In this document: piece after piece, positions 11,463 to 25,149 of the stretch
Numbering within the stretch: position 1 is the first letter of the stretch
Layout of the letters: each line of letters opens with the position of its first letter
Origin: Selaginella moellendorffii
Lineage: Eukaryota; Streptophyta; Lycopodiopsida; Selaginellales; Selaginellaceae
Direction: 5' to 3'
Length of the DNA stretch: 64,000 nt
NCBI RefSeq assembly: GCF_000143415.4
Contig: NW_003314343.1
Location: 789,334 to 853,333, forward strand
The notes under the pieces: model-generated
Databases searched by the model: none
Told to the model about the DNA's origin: nothing
The model's input: the letters and a program-made list of their open reading frames with translations, nothing else
Program-made: the position numbers and the translations under genes

Positions 11463-13979
11463 TCACAGTCCCGTGTCACCCGCCTTTGCGCAAAGCATGT
11501 TGTACTCGTCAGCCTCTTCCTGGGTGATCGTCCAGCGCAGGCTACCATCCAGCTTCCACACTTCGACCTCACCAGCTTCATTCACGCCCCTCCCGTAGAG
11601 GAACGGCCGCGAGCGCACGGGGTTCTCGCACACCACGCGCACTGGATCCCGACTGGTCACTGCCGGCAAGTTGGAAAACAAGCCAGGAACCTCGTTGTTG
11701 GTGACCCGGTTGTAATCGTGGCCGAGGTCGCGGATGATACCAATTCCTTGGCTCCGTCTGGACGCCTTGCACACGAACATGTTCTTCCCGTTCATCCACG
11801 CAAAATGCCACTCGTCCTTGAGGTCCGACACCACCATCCACGGCTTGAGCGTTGGGTTCCTGATGTTCAAACCCAGGCAAGCCACCATAGCCTTGTAGAG
11901 CAGCTCGTCACTCATCGTTTCCTCCATCCAGAAACCGATCGCGGTGCCCTCACCAAGGACGTTCCCCAGGACTGTCTGGAGCTCGAACTCGAGCTTGAAT
12001 GGAAAGTTTGCGTTGGAGATGCACGATACGTGCTCCCTTTCCCTTTCAAGGTTCACTAGGTACTGGACTCTCAGCATGCTGTGCCTCGGCACACCGTGCC
12101 GCCACAGATAGCTCATCGTGGCGTCTCGTGTGACATCCCACGTCCACACAAAGGGCTCTGCGTCAAATTCCATCAGAGGCACTAGCCATCCTTCTCCCCT
12201 CATAACCGTGACGTTCATCCGGGACAAGAAACGCTTGCAGGCGCATAGATCCATGGATTCCAGTTCCAAGTTGCCAGGCTTGAGCACGCCGTAAAAGTCT
12301 AGCTCCTCTCCGGGATAGACCAGATCGCCCCGAGTCAGAGCCACTCCATTCCTTTGCAGCAGACCTGCCTGACCCGTCAGGTGTTCAATGGCTCCTACAA
12401 CGTCCGCTACCGGTTTTCCTCCTTCCGGAACGGAGACAGTCCCTAGAACTGAACCATCCCTGTCCCTGACGCGGCAGTAGCTTGGCAAATCTGCTTTGGG
12501 TGGCGTAGCCGGGTAGGACTTCATGGTATCGAGCTTCAACACGCTCAGCTGCAGGGAAAATGCCTCAAATCGTGCTGGCAAGAGCTGGTCATCACATACC
12601 TCACCGTGATCACCTCCCGACGCAATGAGACAAGCTTGGTCTTTGATCTTCGCGTACACTAGGCTCAGGCCCTGCAAATGATGTGAGTTGCCGTTCAAAA
12701 GCGTCTCACGCACACGAAGTCTGAATGATACCTCGCGAGGCAGCCGAGGCTCCACGCACACGGGAGTCCACTTCATCGCCTTCATGTTCAACAGCATCGT
12801 TTGAGGAACCAGGCCTGTGTGCAAGCACATTGGTGAAAATGATATAGAAACTAGAATCGCCTACCACCAACGATGTAGCATTCGTCTCCAGATCCAGTAG
12901 CCGCAGCGATGGACGTTGGCGCAGCAGGAAACTCCAGGGGCGCGGACGACCATTGTTTCTGCGCAACAGCGACTCACCAGTGAGTTCTCGGCAAAAACCG
13001 TGGCTTGCTCACAGTTTTAAGATCCAACGTGTACAGCTTATGGTCACAGCCAGAGAAAAGGTAGAGATAATTGCTGTTGAAGGAAGCATCGCCATGAAAA
13101 CAAAGCCCCGGTGGAAGCATGCCACTATGAACAGCGAAAGAAGATCACGAGGTGAGGTTACATGAACAAACAACTCGGACCTTGTAACCACACGTTCCCA
13201 CTCCTTCGTATCCAGATCAAAGACGTGGACGTCGTGAAGCATTCGACCGTGAAAATCCTCGCCACCATACACCCATACTTTGCTCCCAACCAAGGTAGCT
13301 GAGTGACCACGCGTTCCAGGCTATAGCATCATAGGGAAAAAGCACATTTCTCAAGTGGTAAGGAACAACAAGACCCCTTACCGGAGCTTCTCCACTCACT
13401 GGTAAAAGTGACCACACGCATTCTATCGCATCAAACTCGTACACTACACAAGTAGAGTCAAACTCAGCCAGAAAGGCCTCAAACCTTGTGTATACCTCGC
13501 AACCTTTCGTCTGATGGAATCCCAATGAAAGCAAACAGCGTTGTTCCTCTTGCAACCTGATAGATAGTGTTAGCCACCGTAAAGAAAACTCACCAAGCTC
13601 TTGAGCAGTAACTCACCAAGCGATGCCCGGCACAAGACACAGGACAGGATGGAAGTGGAGTCCAAGTCGAGTTTCTCAAATCGAAAACCTTCCGGGAAAA
13701 TTCACGACACCATAACGAAACACCAAACCAGAAGAAGTTTACCAGCGCATCGCTCAGGTATTTGTCCTCACAGCGTCCCCCAACAACATAAAACTTTTCG
13801 TTGAGCACGACTGCACCGTGCTGCAAGAAGACGCAAAGTTAGGGCCGGATCCTGCTAGAACTTACTAGACATCGAGCTTGTGGGTGAGCCGCGGTAACAG
13901 CTTCCCATTGGGCTGCCGCACCGCCGCTAAACCACCACTTCCACATGTATCCACCGGCACTAGTCAAAAGCACCGCCAT
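11463..13979 (-). CDS. Kelch-repeat protein with a large uncharacterised C-terminal region
   Basis: Nine exons are supported by splice sites and phase: 13979-13866, 13820-13743, 13688-13617, 13556-13496, 13443-13382, 13320-13181, 13124-13013, 12958-12865 and 12814-11463. They sum to 695 codons (694 aa). Kelch blades are clear: AVVLNEKFYVVGG, PGTRGHSATLVGSKVWVYGG, YLYLFSGCDHKLYTLDL and GSGDECYIVGG. Such propellers usually bind partner proteins. The last exon adds about 330 residues beyond the propeller. A part around GSVLGTVSVPEGGKPVADVV resembles a small beta-grasp or header fold, and the rest ends in an acidic TITQEEADEYNMLCAK tail. I do not recognise the C-terminal domain. No F-box is visible. 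The ATG at 13979 is chosen because upstream in-frame sequence has no ATG. Confidence 0.75.
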
Positions 13980-14099
13980 GATTAGCGATTGGCTATAAAA
14001 ACGCCCAAGAAAATGAGGGACGATTTGGCCACGCGTTTGGAGGCGATCCAGCTGTCCCTGGAATCGATCGAGCTTTCCATTTGGTTCGTCCAAGGTTTA

Positions 14100-14880
14100 C
14101 GTACGTCCCGTCAAGAATGCCCTAGGAAGGTCTCCACATTCTAAGGAATGAATATTGGTTTTTTTTGGGAATGTTAGCAACCTAAATGATTTGACAAAAG
14201 AGAAATCTCTTAAATTGACAAATATCTATTGCATTTAATTAATAACGTGCTGGTCCTTCCTGGATATGGGTGGTTTAAAGCCACTAACAATCAAACGTGG
14301 TTGTCCATTTATGGCTCTCTGGACATCTCGGGAACATGCAACACTGCTATCTGCTAGAAAGCTACAAATCAAAGCAAGTGTTCCAATTGATGGCGTTATC
14401 AACATCTTTGAAGCTAAAAAGGTGGAAATTTTTTGCTGGGCAGATGCAAGAACACCAGAGCGAGGCAGAGCTATTGCTAGCCTCATACAAGAGCACCAAA
14501 GAAGTTCTACTGGTGCGAAGTGATTTTGCAGTTAACTGGAAGATCTTTTGGCTTGCAGACAGATTCACCATAGTGAACATTCCACTGGGCAAAAGATTAT
14601 TGATACTTGCAAACAAGAGTCCCAATGGTGTTGCTTTTGCATTGATGCGGTTGAATGGGAAAAAGCACCAGACGACTTAACAACATTTGCCCACACGGGG
14701 GATATGGAAATTTGATGCTCTTGCCTTGTGGACCCGATGATCACAATGTAGCAGTGCTGGTGGGACTGCCGGGGCTCCTGGGCTCCACTGCAACTCGCAG
14801 GAACAGCAAAACTCCCCAACGAAGCTGGTGCTCGTCCAGGACTTTTGTGGTGGTGGCCTGACTCGGCTCTGAGAAGCAGA
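14100..14880. other. Non-coding or decayed stretch between kelch gene and PPR remnants
   Basis: Plus-strand frames of 85 and 127 codons (14266-14523, 14297-14680) overlap in different frames and have no recognisable motif. Nothing convincing is seen. Confidence 0.4.
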
Positions 14881-15740
14881 GAGCTCTTCACACTCTACCT
14901 GTTAGCTGGGACTCCTACCTCTTTGTGGAGTATGTACGCAAAAGGTGACTGTGGCCAAGAGGCTTACGCTGTTTTCTCGAGGTGCATGGTGTCTTGGAAC
15001 TCTCTTATAAGAGCACGCACCAGGTCATGTCGCCGCCCGGGCTCTCGAGGGGCGCTCTAGGCGTGCAGCTGGGCCTTGTGTCGGATCGTATGTCTACATT
15101 GGAAGCCGAGCTTCAGCCTGTTTGAGAAAATGTGCATGATCCAGGGATGCGTAAACAACGAGGCTGTATGAGCTCCTGCGAAGATGACAGGCAGGCTGTA
15201 AAGTTCGGCTACTCTTCGGACTTCTTCATGCCCATAGTGGTGAGGTATGCCAAGTGTGGTCAAAATCTTCGACAAGAGCCAAGTTTCCGTGCAATCGAAT
15301 AGGCTTTCACCAGCTTTTACTGTGTTGCCAGTCCCGTTACGTCCGAGAGCTCGGAAGACGGCCTAGCTCTCGTGGCGTGCACCAGATGAGCTCCAAAGCT
15401 ACTAGCTCGGCCTCGTCGCTCTCCGCGTAGCCGAGTACCAGCCACACCACATCATAACGCTGGCGGTGGACTCAGTGAGCTTGCACTCCAAATGCGGTAG
15501 CCTGATGGATGGGGGGAACCCAAGCTTGCGGTGGCAGAACGAGAGCACTCCAGAAGCTGACACCCAGTGCAGCAATGGAAGCCTTGGAGACGGGAAAGCT
15601 CGTCCACGCTCACATTTCATCGGAGCTGCTGGGAGCCAGGGAGCTTGCGAGAAAGTGTTTAGCTTGCTTGGGAGTGCTGGGCTTCAACGTATGGCGTGGT
15701 GTCGGAGCCAAAGCTCGAAGTGCATGATCGATAGCGGCTA
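14880..15740 (+). pseudogene. PPR protein remnant
   Basis: PPR motifs are scattered over frames: SMYAKGDCGQEAYAVFSRCM then VSWNSLI (14930-15015), a RQAVKFGYSSDFF...VVRYAKCG segment (15190-15260), and MEALETGKLVHAHISSELLG (about 15570-15630). Frameshifts and stops lie between them, so this is a dead PLS-type PPR gene. Confidence 0.65.
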
Positions 15741-15934
15741 CCGACGACGCAGCTAGGAAGACTGGCGCGCCGCTGGAATGCCGCTTTCAGATGACTTTCA
15801 GCTGAAGACTAACGGTAAACCGCCTGTCCACTGACCTGGCAGGCTTTGATTATGCCGAGAAAGGGCACTCGCATCTGGAAGTGGCGCTTGATGAGTTAAG
15901 GAGTTGAAAAGCGCTAAAACCTTTTAAAGCCCAG

Positions 15935-16105
15935 CTCGTGTCGGAGACATGGACCTGGTGACCGACGGCAAGCGCGTGCTCATTGCCGTCCACGACACCA
16001 CGGGCGTTCTCTCAAAGTGCCCCATAGCTCGTTCGAAATCCCCAGCACTGGCAAACGAACAGTTCAGGTGTCGTGTCCGCCACACTATTTTGTACGGTTG
16101 GAAGC
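15935..16105 (-). pseudogene. PPR fragment
   Basis: Minus-strand FASAGDFERAMGHFERTPVV followed by SWTAM is a canonical PPR helix pair (AGDFERAMxxF, VVSWTAM). The frame is short and isolated, with no start or remaining repeats in continuity. Confidence 0.6.
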
Positions 16106-16469
16106 ACACTAGTGTAAATTCACATCGGGGGTGGCGTGAGTCCGTGTCCGGGCAAGGATCTGGGACTGGAGCTTCTTTGCTTGTGAGCTGGAGGCGGAGC
16201 CTTGAAGAGCGTGGTCATTCAGGTTTTATTTTGATCCGCAGGCTCACGTGAGAAGAGGTGAGTGATCCCTTGCTGGATCAAGCTTCGATTAATACAATCT
16301 TAGTTCTGAGCAAAATTATTAGGTGCCTTTTAAACACTTAGTTCATATATTTCACACCTGGAAAAGCCTTGGCCCCTCCACACATAATTCCATGTACATA
16401 CCCGCGCTAAGACTTTTGTTGCGCTTCTTCGGCGGCATCGGATCCTAGCAGTCGAGCGTCAACCATGCT

Positions 16470-16740
16470 GCGTGCATTTTTCTTTCCAGCTTAACAAGAA
16501 CGATCTGGCCTTGTTCCTTCTCGGCCAGATTGCTGCAAGCTTTGAGAGGAGCCACGAAACTCCTCCCATCATGGAGAGACTCAAGAACAGCTCCAAGGCC
16601 ATCTCATCCTCGCCGTTGTCCGTGTATCCGAGCAGTAGCGCGTTCAAAGTAACCAAGTCCATTCGATCGAACACCCTGCGAGTGTCCACCATCACTTTGC
16701 GTAGAAGTCGACGAGCACGCTTGACACATAGTTGTCTCGT
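16470..16740 (-). pseudogene. PPR fragment
   Basis: Minus-strand VDTRRVFDRMDLVTLNALLL then GYTDNGEDEMALELF is a typical PPR repeat. The following sequence loses the motif. The open frame extends upstream to 16893 without PPR character, so this is a truncated relic. Confidence 0.65.
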
Positions 16741-17119
16741 TGGTTGATTAAATCTTCTGGAACACTTCCAATGGAAGTGCAATCCAGTGGAACAGAGGTA
16801 CCAACAGTTTAAAATGCCCTGTAGCTTCAGCTTGATTGCCATGAAAACGAAAGCAAGCACAAAAACGAACCCTGGAGTCGAGTAGAGTGGCACAAAAGCA
16901 AGAGCGGCGCAAACAACTATGCATCAGCCAGCGCCCATGGGATGGGTGATAGCCAGAACTATAAACTTCAAGTGTCAAAATTTGCATGGTATTTTATAAA
17001 TCATGCGCAACTCACAAAGATGCAAGAAAGCAGTCTGTCTCCTGATCTTCTCATCTTCGAATCAACCTTGAACCAAATAAGTTACTATATGGAGTGGAAG
17101 GGTTTAAAAGAATATCTTC

Positions 17120-20100
17120 CTATGAATGTGGAACCAGCACGGCCAACTGCAAGACTTTGTCTCGGCACAGCTGCACTGGATTGTCAAACGTCATAAGCCG
17201 AGCCTGCTGCTTGTTCTGGAGCATCTGGATCCGGATGATGCTGTATCCATCGCCCATCTTGCTCGCAAACTCCCACTCCCAGGGAGATAACTCGAACCAA
17301 TCCTTGCTGCTCGATCTTGTCGACTTCACCTCCACAAACTTCTTCCGCCCGTCCGACCACTCCACCACAATGTCGTAAGCACAGCCCGTTTCCACCTCCT
17401 CGTTCACCCACGAGACCATGGCGTCCTGGCCGTGCTTCCTACACAGGTGCTCGTATACCATCTTCTCGCCGTTTCTTCCAGTAACTTCCTGCTGCTCCCG
17501 GTTTGCTGGACGTGATGATACGAGCTTGTCGCGGTCGACCACGCTGAGTTCTTGAGCGTCATCTGCCTGCTGCTCAGTGAAGTTGTAGTCGTCCAGATCG
17601 ATTACATTCTGCTTCTGGATCACTGCACTATCGCCGGGAGCTTCGATGGAGTGCCTGGCGGTCTTCGATTTTGTTCTCTGCCGCTCGAGGAACTCGTCGG
17701 CCCGGGCTGCCATGGTTGACGTGCTCGGGTTGTGCCGCTGGCTCCCTCCCAGCTTCCAGGGCGCCTCTTCCGTAGGGAGAGGCATCAGGTTCTGGGAGCT
17801 TGAAACCAGAGACTCCAAATCATCATCGTCCGCCAGACCCTTGGCTTGAAGTGCTACCAAGTGCAAGAAGTTGGCTAGAGGCGTGTGTTGCGTGCCACTG
17901 AAGAATAGACGCGAGAGCTCTAGAAAAATGGAAGCATACTCTTGGATATGCGTAGAAGAAACATAGAGTTTATTGTCCTGCACAAACCATAGTATGTAAG
18001 TACCAAAAGAAACTCAGTCTTACCTCTAGTAAGCAGTTGCAGGGAATCCTGTGACGCGAAAAAAATCCCGTCGACTTAAGCTTGTACCGCGAAAACAGCC
18101 TGTCCACAATGAAGCACTGAAATTCACGAAGACATCCATCTTCCTTGCAGCGTCTGTAATTCTCCGGATGAAACTGTACCAAATACCTCTGACAATATGG
18201 AAGAACCAGCGAAATGATGTTTTCAAGCTCTGGCGAGCTATTTGGGCCATAAATAATGGCTTCCTTTTCAACTACCTGCGACATTGAAGCATTAGCCAAC
18301 ACAGAAATTCATAATCCACAACATTACCTCCGAAAAGCGAGGTACTCCGATTCCCGTCAAGAAGGACACGATCGAAGCTGAAGATCTCCCGACATCCACG
18401 AACTTGACTGCACTGTCTAAGTAGTCGAACGCATCAACAAGCTTGGCATCGTCACACCAGCACAATATGCGGTCCGCATCTGTCAAACCCGTCCAAGTGT
18501 TCTGCGTTGTCGGTAAAATGGGAGCACCGCTCGCTCGCAACGCATTCTTTCGACGATCCAGCTCCTCCGGTTTCATTTTGCCATTGTCAAGTTCTCGCGA
18601 CCAATGAGCAAAAAGCTCCAGAACCTGGAGAAACACGGAAAACACACTTAATAACAAGTAAAAAGAAACGGGCTCTTTACGTGCCTTGTCAAGGAGCTTC
18701 GAAGGTGGCACGGTTCCAGCAATGTGCTGGAGTATGCTGATATAAGCATCGAAGTCAGGTACGTCAGGCACGCAGCATCCTTCGACGAAAAAATCTCGCA
18801 TTTCCGCTGAGTAAACGTGGCAAAGTGTTCTGACAGGAACTTTCCCATCCGTCGAATCGTCAAAACCAAACGGATCTTCCCAAGTAACCTGTGCAGCTGA
18901 ATAAAGATTTCCAGTGACATTTTCGTTGGTTCTCGTCACTCGAACGGAAGGTAAAAATATGTAAGTAGATTCAAACTGCCTCTGCAACTCCTGCTTGTCC
19001 ATTTTCTCGCACAAAAACGTGTATACTCTTTCCATCTGGCCAATGCTGTAAATACAACATACTGTTAGGAAACGTCATGGAGTAAAACAAAGTTGTACCT
19101 GATTGAACAGCTTCCTTCTTTTTCTCTTTCATTGAGCAGCTTCATTAAATTTATTATATCCTCCAGTCGCACCTCTGTATGTAGACCCAAAGCTTTTGCC
19201 AGTTTGCTACTACCAACCTGCACATGAACTAGTAAGACACAAGATAAATTTACGAATGCTACGCACCTGAGGCCGGGCATAGGAAACATAGCTTCCCAGC
19301 ATCGATTCCACGCTTTTGTGAAACAGCTCCGTTGGCTTATGAAGTTGATGGTCCAAGCTGGAACCGATCCAAGCGTACCCTCGGAGTTGCAAAACAAAAG
19401 ACGACTCACAGTCGCCACCAATGCTGGGAGCACCTTCCACACTGTAGCTGCCTTTCGAGAACCGATCGTAGTGCTCATCCCACATACTGTCCAGTACCGT
19501 CAGGAAAAGCCTGCAATTTTCAGGCCTTCCACTCCGTGCAAGAGCGTTGCATATGCGGAACGAGTCGGCGCATCCCCAGTCTTGTATAATCCAGGCAGTG
19601 TTCCCATCCGCGTGCTTCCAACTCTCGTTCTTCCAGACGGTAGATGATTTATCCCCGACCCTCACCTTCGACGGCAGCACGTTGATAAAGTCGCTGACTC
19701 CCAGCGACATGAAGAACTTCCGCCAAAACGCCGGTGACGGATTGAACTGGAGGTACTTGCTATCAACCTCACACCATGGCACTGGAGCATCCTCGAGCAA
19801 TTTTTCGACGTCGACAATGTTGCCCAGTTCCTTGCCGAAGTGTATGCTGTGTTCAGCGACGCTGCGCAGGCCGTCCTTAGTGAGAACAATCGCTGTATTC
19901 CTGAGCTGAGATAAAAGTCCGTCCTTTTCTGCTTGACAGCTTCGGCAATTGTCGAGCTCAAAGTGTAAGGCGCAGTAAGCCAGGTACTGCAGGAGAAGTG
20001 ATGGATCTTTCTTGAGACAATCCACGCTTGCCATTGCTGGTAAAACGTGGCTCTTGATAACTTCATGCGCAGTCACCACCTTAACCCCCAGTTTCACAAG

Positions 20101-23100
20101 CATCTCCTTTATAGTACCAGCGGTGCTTTCCTCGTCGATAAGGAACGGACTCACGGTTCTAATGTCCGAATAGAGGTCCAGGAAATCTTTAGAGCGTCCC
20201 TGTAAACCTTCGCCATCAAGGAACCAAACTAGTCCGTCCTCTAGTGATGTGAATCCGCCAGAAGATAGAGGAATGAAAGGAACACCTCGCAGAGTTCCCG
20301 CCACCTTCTGCTCCTGATGTACAAAGTTCTGTTTCTCGTAGGCAAAGCACTTGTGGATTTCCACAAGACACCTTCGCAGCCATCCTATTCCCAGGTCGTC
20401 CAGCGATTTAGCAGCAGCTTTCAGCAAGCCAACCAGCGTCTCCACTCCATACTCCGGAACTCCCAAGGCCGATGCAAGAATATCGCTGATGATCACCTCT
20501 CTGTCAAGGTAGAGCAGTCCCAAATACTTTTTCAGCATGTCATCGGGTACCAGCAGTCGAAATGCGTCGCCCCATCCTCTCAAGGTTGTGCATGGCAGCG
20601 ACCAGAGCTCTGAACCTTCAACAGGCAGGCAAGGAGCAGCTCGTAGCAAGGATAGAATAATCCTCGGGACCGAAGAGAAAAAACCAAGTACCTCGCCTTC
20701 AACGGGAACGTAGCTCAAGTAGCTTGATATAGCTTCAATGCGGCTTCCAAAGACTGCAGATGATTGAAAGCAGTGGAGTGATTGTAGGAAGAGCTTTGGA
20801 ACCTCAGCACGTAACCACTGGTTCCATGCACTGTCCCGGTCCAAGTCTTCCCGTGAAGATGGAAGAATGAAGTCGCCCTGTACGACGAACTTCAGCCCGT
20901 AAGAGCGTACTGGTAGAAAGGCGAACACCTGTTGCTGAACGGCAAGTGCCGCGTAGTGTCCATCACGGCTCTCCTTCAGCTCGAAAGCAAGAGCAAGCTC
21001 AGTGTCCGGAACCCCAGCCCGATCCATAGGTGCGTCAAGAAGCTGCCTCACGACGAGAAAAGTACCTGTGCTCCTTCCATCTGTCAGCTTGATGATGTTG
21101 TTTCCAATATCTTGACGACGCATGGTCAAGCACGAATCCGATGCTTCGTTCTTGACGACCACCGTTCGCAGCTTGTGAAGGAAGAGTAGTAGTTTGGGTT
21201 GTACGTCTTGGAACATGCGTGACATAGAGTTGGCCTCGACTACGGACGCTCGAAGAGGAAGATCGATACGAGTGTTGATGCACCAGGTATCTTCTCCAGT
21301 TGCCTGTGAAAGGACGTTCTCAAGGTAAGCGTTATCAAGAGGAGACTGCACCCACGTCGGTAAGATAAAGCCGATAGAGCTCTCTGATATGTCGAACTTG
21401 ACGTGAAAGCCGTTTGAATGTATTTGTGGAGACTCTGTGACCTGAAAAGATAATCGTCAATCAACAGCAAAGCACCTAAAACTGACTTACTCTGAAGACT
21501 GATTTGAATCCTATTCCTTTGTGTCCAATGTAGCCTGCAGGTACCCCTTTCTTTGTGGACTTCCCGACATCACAAAGAGCACGGATGTTCTTCGCTGTAA
21601 AGCCCTTCTCATTGTTTAAAACGACGATCCGGTCTTTTTGAATGATAAAAGCGAGTGTGGGATGGGCGTTCAGAGGATAGCTATTGTCATCGGCATTTTG
21701 CACCTGGGTAACAAACAACCAAAAACCAGAAGACCATGAAATGGACTGAAAAGAAAAGCCTTTGAAAATGCGTACCAGCTCAAGGATGAAGTGACAATCT
21801 TCCGAATACAAATTCTGAGAAAGGCACTCCAAGGCACGACCCATTCGAGCATGCTGCTTCGCAAGTAGTCCAGACTGAGTTACTTCGTCTTGTTCCTCGA
21901 AGCCAAACTCGTCCTTACGTATCATTCGTACCACTTCTCTCGCATCACTATCGAGGCTTTCTTCCGACATATCAGCCACCTCCTTCTTCACAGAACGGAG
22001 TTGACTACCCGGTTGTCGCTCAGACAAAACGGTCTCGTCACGCCTCGGTTTCTTGAAGTGGTTCTCACAGGCGGAAGAGCTATCCCGATAGCTCTCATCT
22101 GCATGACTTGCAGCTTCAAAAGTGGAGTAGTCGTTAATCCACTGCGGAACGCCCAACGCCAATCCCACCCTGTGAAGCATCAAGTGATGAAGGACGCTGC
22201 TACAGTTTTGTAGAAGTAGGGAGCCAGCATCCGGGAACAGTCTGGAAAGTCCAGCGTAAAGAACCTCCGCCGAGAACTCAATAAAATCGTGAGGCGCGCT
22301 TGCAAGGCAGTCAAGTATAAAGCAGGCTGCTTCGTGATGGTTTTCCTGCTTCCTTTTCCGGCCATTGTTTACCCTTGCTCGATCGAAGTATATTTGTAGC
22401 CCTTTAAGCGCATGTGTCTGGAGTAGCGCTTTTGGAGTTCTTGCGGCTCCTCCGTACAACACTACTAGAGATACCAGCTGCGCCGCAACATCCAAAGACC
22501 GCCCGTTTACAACTGCATCGAGAAAGCTATCTACGCTTGCATCTCCATCTACTCGCAAGAGCTTGCCATCCCTGGTCGCAACAGCTAGAACCTGCCGGTT
22601 GCATCTTCCATGCTCGAGCCACTCTAGAAGAGGACCAAGTTGAGGCTCATAGATGTCCGTCCATTGCGACCAAAGTGTCAAGTCAGCTAGCATTGGTGCC
22701 TTTACGAGACATGCTTCGGCATCTGCGTCTGTCTTACTTCCAAGCTTGCCAACCTGGGCACTGAAATTTGGCAAATATTCCCCAAGTAACGCTACCGAGA
22801 AGTAAACTGTGCTTGGTCTCCTGATATCATCTGGGGTAAGATCCTCAAAGCTTGTCGTTGCTAGATTGAACTGCTTGCAGCACCGGACTGATATATCCTT
22901 CTCTGACAAAGTGGCATCTGCATTCGACGCTTGCCGACCAAACGCTTGCATGCGATGCCGTGGAACTGTAGTGGTATCGATTAAGCTTCTGTTTTCCATC
23001 ACCATCACCCTGTCGAGATGCACTTCCAGATAGTTCAGAAGACTTTTGCATCCTAGACTGGAAAACACCTTATCTGTGAATGAGCTGTAAAGCAGCTTCT

Positions 23101-25149
23101 CACAGCCAATGGCCCAATTCAGAACATTGCACCACCACCTGCCATTCCCGTGCGTTGTTGGAACGTATCGTTCAAAATGTTCCTTGATCACTGAGAAAAC
23201 CTCGTCATTGGTACCTGCAAGGAGAGCCGTAGCAAGTGAAGTCTCCAAAAAATTAAAATAAAATAAAATAAAAGAATATACCAGTGCACGCGGGAGGAGC
23301 TTCCACAAGAGCTACTACGTCGTCGTCATCAGAGATCGCTTCTGGAGCTATGACGTCCCATTCTCCAGAATTGATAGAGGCTAACTAAAAGGAAAGCATT
23401 CACGGTAAAGCCAACGAAGCCATGATTCTTACAGCAACATGAAGTATTTGAGCCACCGGATAGAATTTGAAGTAGCGAACTTTACGACTTCCCTTGGTAT
23501 CCGCTAGAATGTGATTCAGTGCCTAACACACAGTTCAGTACAGAAAAATAAAGACATCTGCCCACCTGAGCCACAGAACAGTCGCGGCAAGTATCTCTCC
23601 ACGTTGCTACAAACTCAACAATCGATGCTCTGCTGATTTCGTAGTCGAATCCCGATAGCGACTCAAAAGCTTTTTCCACTTCTGCAGTGGAGCATTGCAC
23701 TGTTGCATCCATGTCTTCATCTGACGAATGAAAGCAGCCTTTCATGGAGGCTACCTACGAGAACCAGATATTAAAACACGAAGCACGCAAAGACTAGAAA
23801 GTCTCCTTACAGCGATGTTCAGCAATGCAAGTGCTGGACGAGTTTTAAAGAGTTTGAAAAGCCTCCTCAAATTCTTTTCACTGGTTACTTGAGCAAGCAT
23901 TCGCTTAAGTACCTGCTTCAAAGATACATGAAAAAAACTCGTAGAGAAATGGAAGAGGCAGATGTTACCTCGGTCACTGGAAAATCGTGGCAACAGCGCT
24001 TCCAAGTACGAACAAAATCAGAGACAGCAGATTTCTTGAGAGAAAATTCGTTGTCCACCATTTCTCCACAAGGTTTTCTCTGTTCTTCTCGTGAGGATGG
24101 AAATGGACATGTGCTATGCCTCGGAGGTACTGCCTTGTTGTCGTCAGAATCAGAATCGGAGTAGCAGAACCGTATGTGTGAAGGTTTCTGGGACGCAGAG
24201 GATTCGACGTTAGTGTTGGTTTGCGTTCCTCTCAGGGCTCTCTGTATAGCCTCCCTCTGTTCGCGGGCTTTCTTCATGTTTGCCTCCCACTTTTGTAGAG
24301 CTTCTTTTTCTTTCCGTTTCACTTCCCGAGTGATACCAATGTACATCCTACGGCCACAGTCAGTCAGGAGATTAAAAACGATGAAGGGAGAAAAGCTAAC
24401 CCGAGGCTTTGAATGCGAACGCAGAGTCTTTTGACGTCCACACTTCTCTCTTCGGCAATGAAGGAGAGTAGAGCAGCCGGATCAACGTGCTGTTTTTTCT
24501 CCATCAGCCTGTTCAAGTCCTCTAAAACCTCCAACGCAGTAATCTTGTAAACTTGCATCAATCCGGCAGAAAAAATTTGCTGGACGAGGGCGTGTTTTAC
24601 GACAGGTCCAAGGCCAAGATCATCAAACGTATCAACTCGTTCCTCCTCGCACAGCCCGAGAACCAGGTCGTGGAGCGTCGTGATCCGGTTCCCTGCAACA
24701 TAAGCCACTATATAGGCGTTCACCTACACCCATAGAAACGCTTTAGAACAGAACTCGCGCAACAATTTGAGAAGAAAGAACAGAAAGAGAAAAAATGAAA
24801 GAGCTTACTCGATTCCCACCTTTCCTTCGATTGCCGATAGCGTTCTCAAGCAAGGGACTTGGTGCATTTGCACACCAATCGACTCCAGCGAGTAAATCCC
24901 CAGCTGACACAGCATTCTGCCGAGAACCGCCGCGACTGTGACACCGTTGCCATCGCCAAGAGCCTGCTGGTAAGCTGTGACGGCCGCATTATCCAAGCGC
25001 TTGATCGTCTCCTCGTACATTGCCCGATGAGGCTGCGGCTGCCATCTCCCGGGCGCAATCCAAGGCCGAGGAGGAGGAAGAGCAGGACGATAATCTGGAA
25101 ATACCTGACCTCCACTGCCGCTGCCGGAAGGAATCCTTCTCTCCGCCAT
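17120..25149 (-). CDS. NOV: NO VEIN homologue: GHKL-type ATPase domain plus C-terminal DUF3883 nuclease-like domain
   Basis: NOV is a large plant nuclear protein needed in Arabidopsis for vascular patterning and cell specification. The ATG at 25149 opens a Pro-rich leader. About fourteen exons with short introns follow: for example 25149-24809, 24723-24401, a Ser/Asp-rich exon near 24340-23970, a long exon 23219-21777, 21703-21492, 21440-19268, then four shorter exons and 17979-17120. The GHKL ATP site is seen as QNADDNSY (N box), VVLNNEKGF and GHKGIGFKSVF around 21700-21500. The last exon carries the DUF3883 domain with YDIVVEW and FVEVKST, a D-(x)n-ExK pattern of PD-(D/E)XK folds. Length is about 1,900 residues, shorter than I recall for Arabidopsis NOV. 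Interior exon edges are approximate. Confidence 0.88.
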
